A stretch of 7,887 bases of DNA from Gammaproteobacteria bacterium (GTDB lineage Bacteria > Pseudomonadota > Gammaproteobacteria > Enterobacterales > Alteromonadaceae), in contig JAIXSW010000008.1 in assembly GCA_027484495.1 (NCBI GenBank), positions 1 to 7,887 on the forward strand, read 5' to 3'. Shown here in pieces: positions 6,423 through 7,887 of the stretch; position 1 is the stretch's first letter; each line of letters begins with the position of its first letter. The notes beneath the pieces were generated by a model. That model was not told the DNA's origin. It searched no databases and saw only the letters and a list, made by a program, of their open reading frames with translations. The position numbers were made by a program, and so were the translations under genes.

Positions 6423-6941
6423 CTAACAAGTTTGCGGATGAACCAATGCCGTTAATATATGATCTTCCCAGCGGCCGTTAATTTTCAGGTATTTTTTTGC
6501 ATAACCTTCTTCAGTAAAACCCAACCTCTGCAGTAAAAGGCCAGAGCGTTTGTTCGCAGGCATATAGTTCGCCATCACTCTGTTCAGTTCAAGCACCTTA
6601 AAGGCATGCTCAATCACTGCCTGGCAAAGTTGTCGCATGCAGCCCGTCCCCTCCAGTGCTTCGCTGACGCCATAACCGATGAAACCTGCCCGAAACGGGC
6701 CATAGATAATGTTGGTCAAAGAACACTGTGCAATGACATGGCCATCGCGTATACCGATAAAATAGGCGGCACTGCCATTCAGATGTTGTTGTTCATAGTC
6801 AACGTATCTCTGCCGGATAGTCGCTACGTCATAATAACCCTGTGGCCGGATTGGCTCCCAACGACCAAAATGCTCAGCATTGGCGCGGTAAAAATCCGCC
6901 AACAAGCCTGCATCAGCAGCGGTGGCCAGACGTATAATCAT
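6423..6941 (-). CDS. rimJ: RimJ-type GNAT N-acetyltransferase
   Basis: A 172-residue cytoplasmic acetyltransferase of the GNAT superfamily. E. coli RimJ acetylates the N-terminal alanine of ribosomal protein S5 using acetyl-CoA. The match to RimJ as I recall it is strong from residue 120 onward: NRVMANYMPANKRSG, LLQRLGFTEEGYAKKYL and INGRWEDHILTAL each have a near-identical counterpart. FGRWEPIRP (25-33) also matches the RimJ KPWEPVR region. The acetyl-CoA loop is ALEGTG (95-100), equivalent to KWQGKG in E. coli. It is about 20 residues shorter than the E. coli protein, missing the extreme N-terminus and a short C-terminal tail. The start is the only reasonable one, with a weak AAGAG upstream. 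It converges on the sugar locus and seems functionally independent. Acetylation of other targets is possible, since GNAT specificity drifts. Confidence 0.85.
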   Translation of the reverse strand: MIIRLATAADAGLLADFYRANAEHFGRWEPIRPQGYYDVATIRQRYVDYEQQHLNGSAAYFIGIRDGHVIAQCSLTNIIYGPFRAGFIGYGVSEALEGTGCMRQLCQAVIEHAFKVLELNRVMANYMPANKRSGLLLQRLGFTEEGYAKKYLKINGRWEDHILTALVHPQTC

Positions 6942-6980
6942 AGATGCCGTACTCTTTTTGCCCGGCTGGGTCTAACACAG

Positions 6981-7020
6981 CCTGCTGGCATTGGCCATTA
7001 AAATTGAGATGAGCAGACAG
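6981..7020 (-). pseudogene. Possible remnant of a VOC/PhnB-type gene N-terminus
   Basis: In a minus-strand frame just upstream of the acetyltransferase, the translation LSAHLNFNGQCQQA resembles the first strand of PhnB-like VOC (glyoxalase-fold) proteins, which often begin with a Leu-Asn-Phe-x-Gly-x-Cys stretch. The resemblance stops at once; the frame then runs into the start of the acetyltransferase gene with no further similarity. It may be what remains of a deleted gene, or chance. The surrounding gap (6942-7163) otherwise holds only the leader regions of the two flanking divergent genes. Confidence 0.28.
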
Positions 7021-7163
7021 GCTCGTTTTTTTCTTCCGTACAGGGCGGGCCGGCATCGATCTGCTGACAAAATCCTGTAACCCCGCCCGAACAAACTTGC
7101 TTTTTTTCAATCGTCTACGATAACCTCGACTTCTCGATGTTTCAATAACAAGGACTGTTTAGC

Positions 7164-7688
7164 ATGCGACACTTTTTCAGAACTTCCGCCATTTTATGTT
7201 TGGCCGGACTTAGTGCCTGTAGCAGTACGACCTCAACCCCGGCCACGACTGAAACCGCAGCAACCAACTCCAGCCTGTACGCAGCACTGCCGGTAACAGA
7301 CGCTGAATTATTAAAACCACAGTGGCAGCTATTAAAACGCTTTGAACCCAGATACCCGATCGAAGAAGCAATAAAAGGCCGTAATGGCTGTGCCACTGTC
7401 GAGTACGTCATCACACCGGATTATCAAATCAAAGATCTGCGCGTGCTCAAGGCAACCAGTAAGGATTTTGCTGCAGAATCGTTGACACAGGTCAAACGCT
7501 GGCGCTGGCAGGAGTTACCTGCCGGCATCTTGCAAACGCCGGTAAAAACCAGCACCCGCTTTGAATATTGTGTCTCCAGCAAAGTTGGCCCCGACGATGA
7601 ATGCGATCGGGCCCTGATGCAACAGAATACCGTGTGCACAGGAACCGACGTGCAAACATCCGTCGGCTATCGTATTCGCAAAAAGTGA
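7164..7688 (+). CDS. Small lipoprotein with TonB C-terminal-like domain
   Basis: A 174-residue predicted lipoprotein. The signal peptide ends in a lipobox LSAC (residues 16-19), and Ser at +2 favours outer-membrane sorting. A Thr/Ala/Ser-rich linker leads to residues about 60-118, which have the TonB C-terminal pattern: RYPIEEAIKGRNGCATVEYVI, DLRVLKAT, then AAESLTQVKRWRW. Unlike a true TonB it has no N-terminal transmembrane anchor and no proline-rich spanner, so it cannot readily transduce energy and may instead bind envelope partners. Mature cysteines besides the lipidated one (C76, C136, C147, C158) could form disulfides. AAGGA sits nine bases upstream of the ATG. It appears monocistronic. 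A weak promoter candidate, TTGCTT (7097-7102) with GATAAC (7119-7124), lies upstream. The specific role is unknown. Confidence 0.8.
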   Translation: MRHFFRTSAILCLAGLSACSSTTSTPATTETAATNSSLYAALPVTDAELLKPQWQLLKRFEPRYPIEEAIKGRNGCATVEYVITPDYQIKDLRVLKATSKDFAAESLTQVKRWRWQELPAGILQTPVKTSTRFEYCVSSKVGPDDECDRALMQQNTVCTGTDVQTSVGYRIRKK

Positions 7689-7887
7689 TGTAACGAACGG
7701 CCCCAAAAGTCTCGCGGATACGAGCGCAGCAGATCTTATAGCCCTGCCTGCAGCGCGTGTTGGTTAATCTACCAGCGTCATCTCTTAGTCTATTCCCGTG
7801 CTCTTCTCGCGGCTACGCCAATCAATCTAAGCGATAAAATGCCGCTTAAAGCATTCATGCAGGCCCATCCTTGCGCTTTTTTCTAAA
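7689..7887. other. Right-hand non-coding tail
   Basis: No gene is supported here. The region has no long open frame, no tRNA-like fold that I can recognise and no clear terminator for the lipoprotein gene. A short GC arm pair (AAGCG/CGCTT around 7830-7850) and a T run near 7877-7883 could be part of a weak terminator. A 15-codon frame starting at 7840 lacks a ribosome binding site. Confidence 0.4.

Noticed and set aside
6913..7110. 65-residue minus-strand frame upstream of rimJ as an intact small protein
   Set aside because: It overlaps the acetyltransferase start, has no clear ribosome binding site and shows only a short possible family resemblance; treated as a possible remnant.
7689..7698. 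TGTAACGAAC resembling one half of the operator
   Set aside because: No second half-site follows and it lies just downstream of an unrelated gene's stop codon.
7840..7884. 15-codon frame near the right edge
   Set aside because: No ribosome binding site, no recognisable product and too short to support.
1..7887. CRISPR arrays, insertion sequences, tRNA or rRNA genes
   Set aside because: No spaced direct repeats, transposase-like frames, terminal inverted repeats or tRNA-like folds were seen on either strand.

Overview
The window looks like a chromosomal segment of a gammaproteobacterium, moderately GC-rich and densely coded. This rests on a RimJ that matches the Escherichia coli enzyme through its C-terminal half, a CytR/LacI-type repressor with a TGTAAC-N2-GTTACA-type operator, and a NupG-type symporter. 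A Rheinheimera/Alteromonadales-like host would fit, but that is only an impression from protein style.

Positions 1-6340 form one divergent sugar-catabolic locus. From a shared 341-bp control region (3947-4287), the minus strand carries a Gfo/Idh/MocA oxidoreductase, a cytoplasmic TIM-barrel sugar isomerase/epimerase, an NHS-family (NupG-like) symporter, and a Tat-exported lipoprotein of the hydroxypyruvate-isomerase/TIM-barrel type that runs off the left edge. The plus strand carries the LacI-family regulator and a second Tat-exported TIM-barrel isomerase-like protein, closed by a rho-independent terminator at 6308-6340. Two related palindromes (4025-4046 and 4201-4218) overlap the two best promoter candidates, one for each direction. 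This suggests that the regulator controls both arms, including itself.

The likely joint role, by inference, is uptake of a small glycoside or nucleoside-like compound and its breakdown through oxidation to a keto-sugar followed by isomerisation, epimerisation, elimination or hydration on TIM-barrel enzymes. This resembles E. coli ycjS/ycjR and the keto-glycoside pathways reported in Bacteroides. The substrate cannot be read from the sequence. Two TIM barrels carry export signals while the dehydrogenase does not, so the chemistry appears split between periplasm and cytoplasm.

Positions 6341-7887 are unrelated housekeeping or accessory sequence: a convergent rimJ-type acetyltransferase, a short stretch upstream of it that may be a remnant of a VOC/PhnB-type gene, a small outer-membrane-type lipoprotein with a TonB C-terminal-like domain, and a 199-bp tail in which no gene is supported. 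Non-coding structure in the operon includes hairpins in both large intercistronic gaps and a four-copy 13-bp tandem repeat beginning at the stop codon of the isomerase gene.
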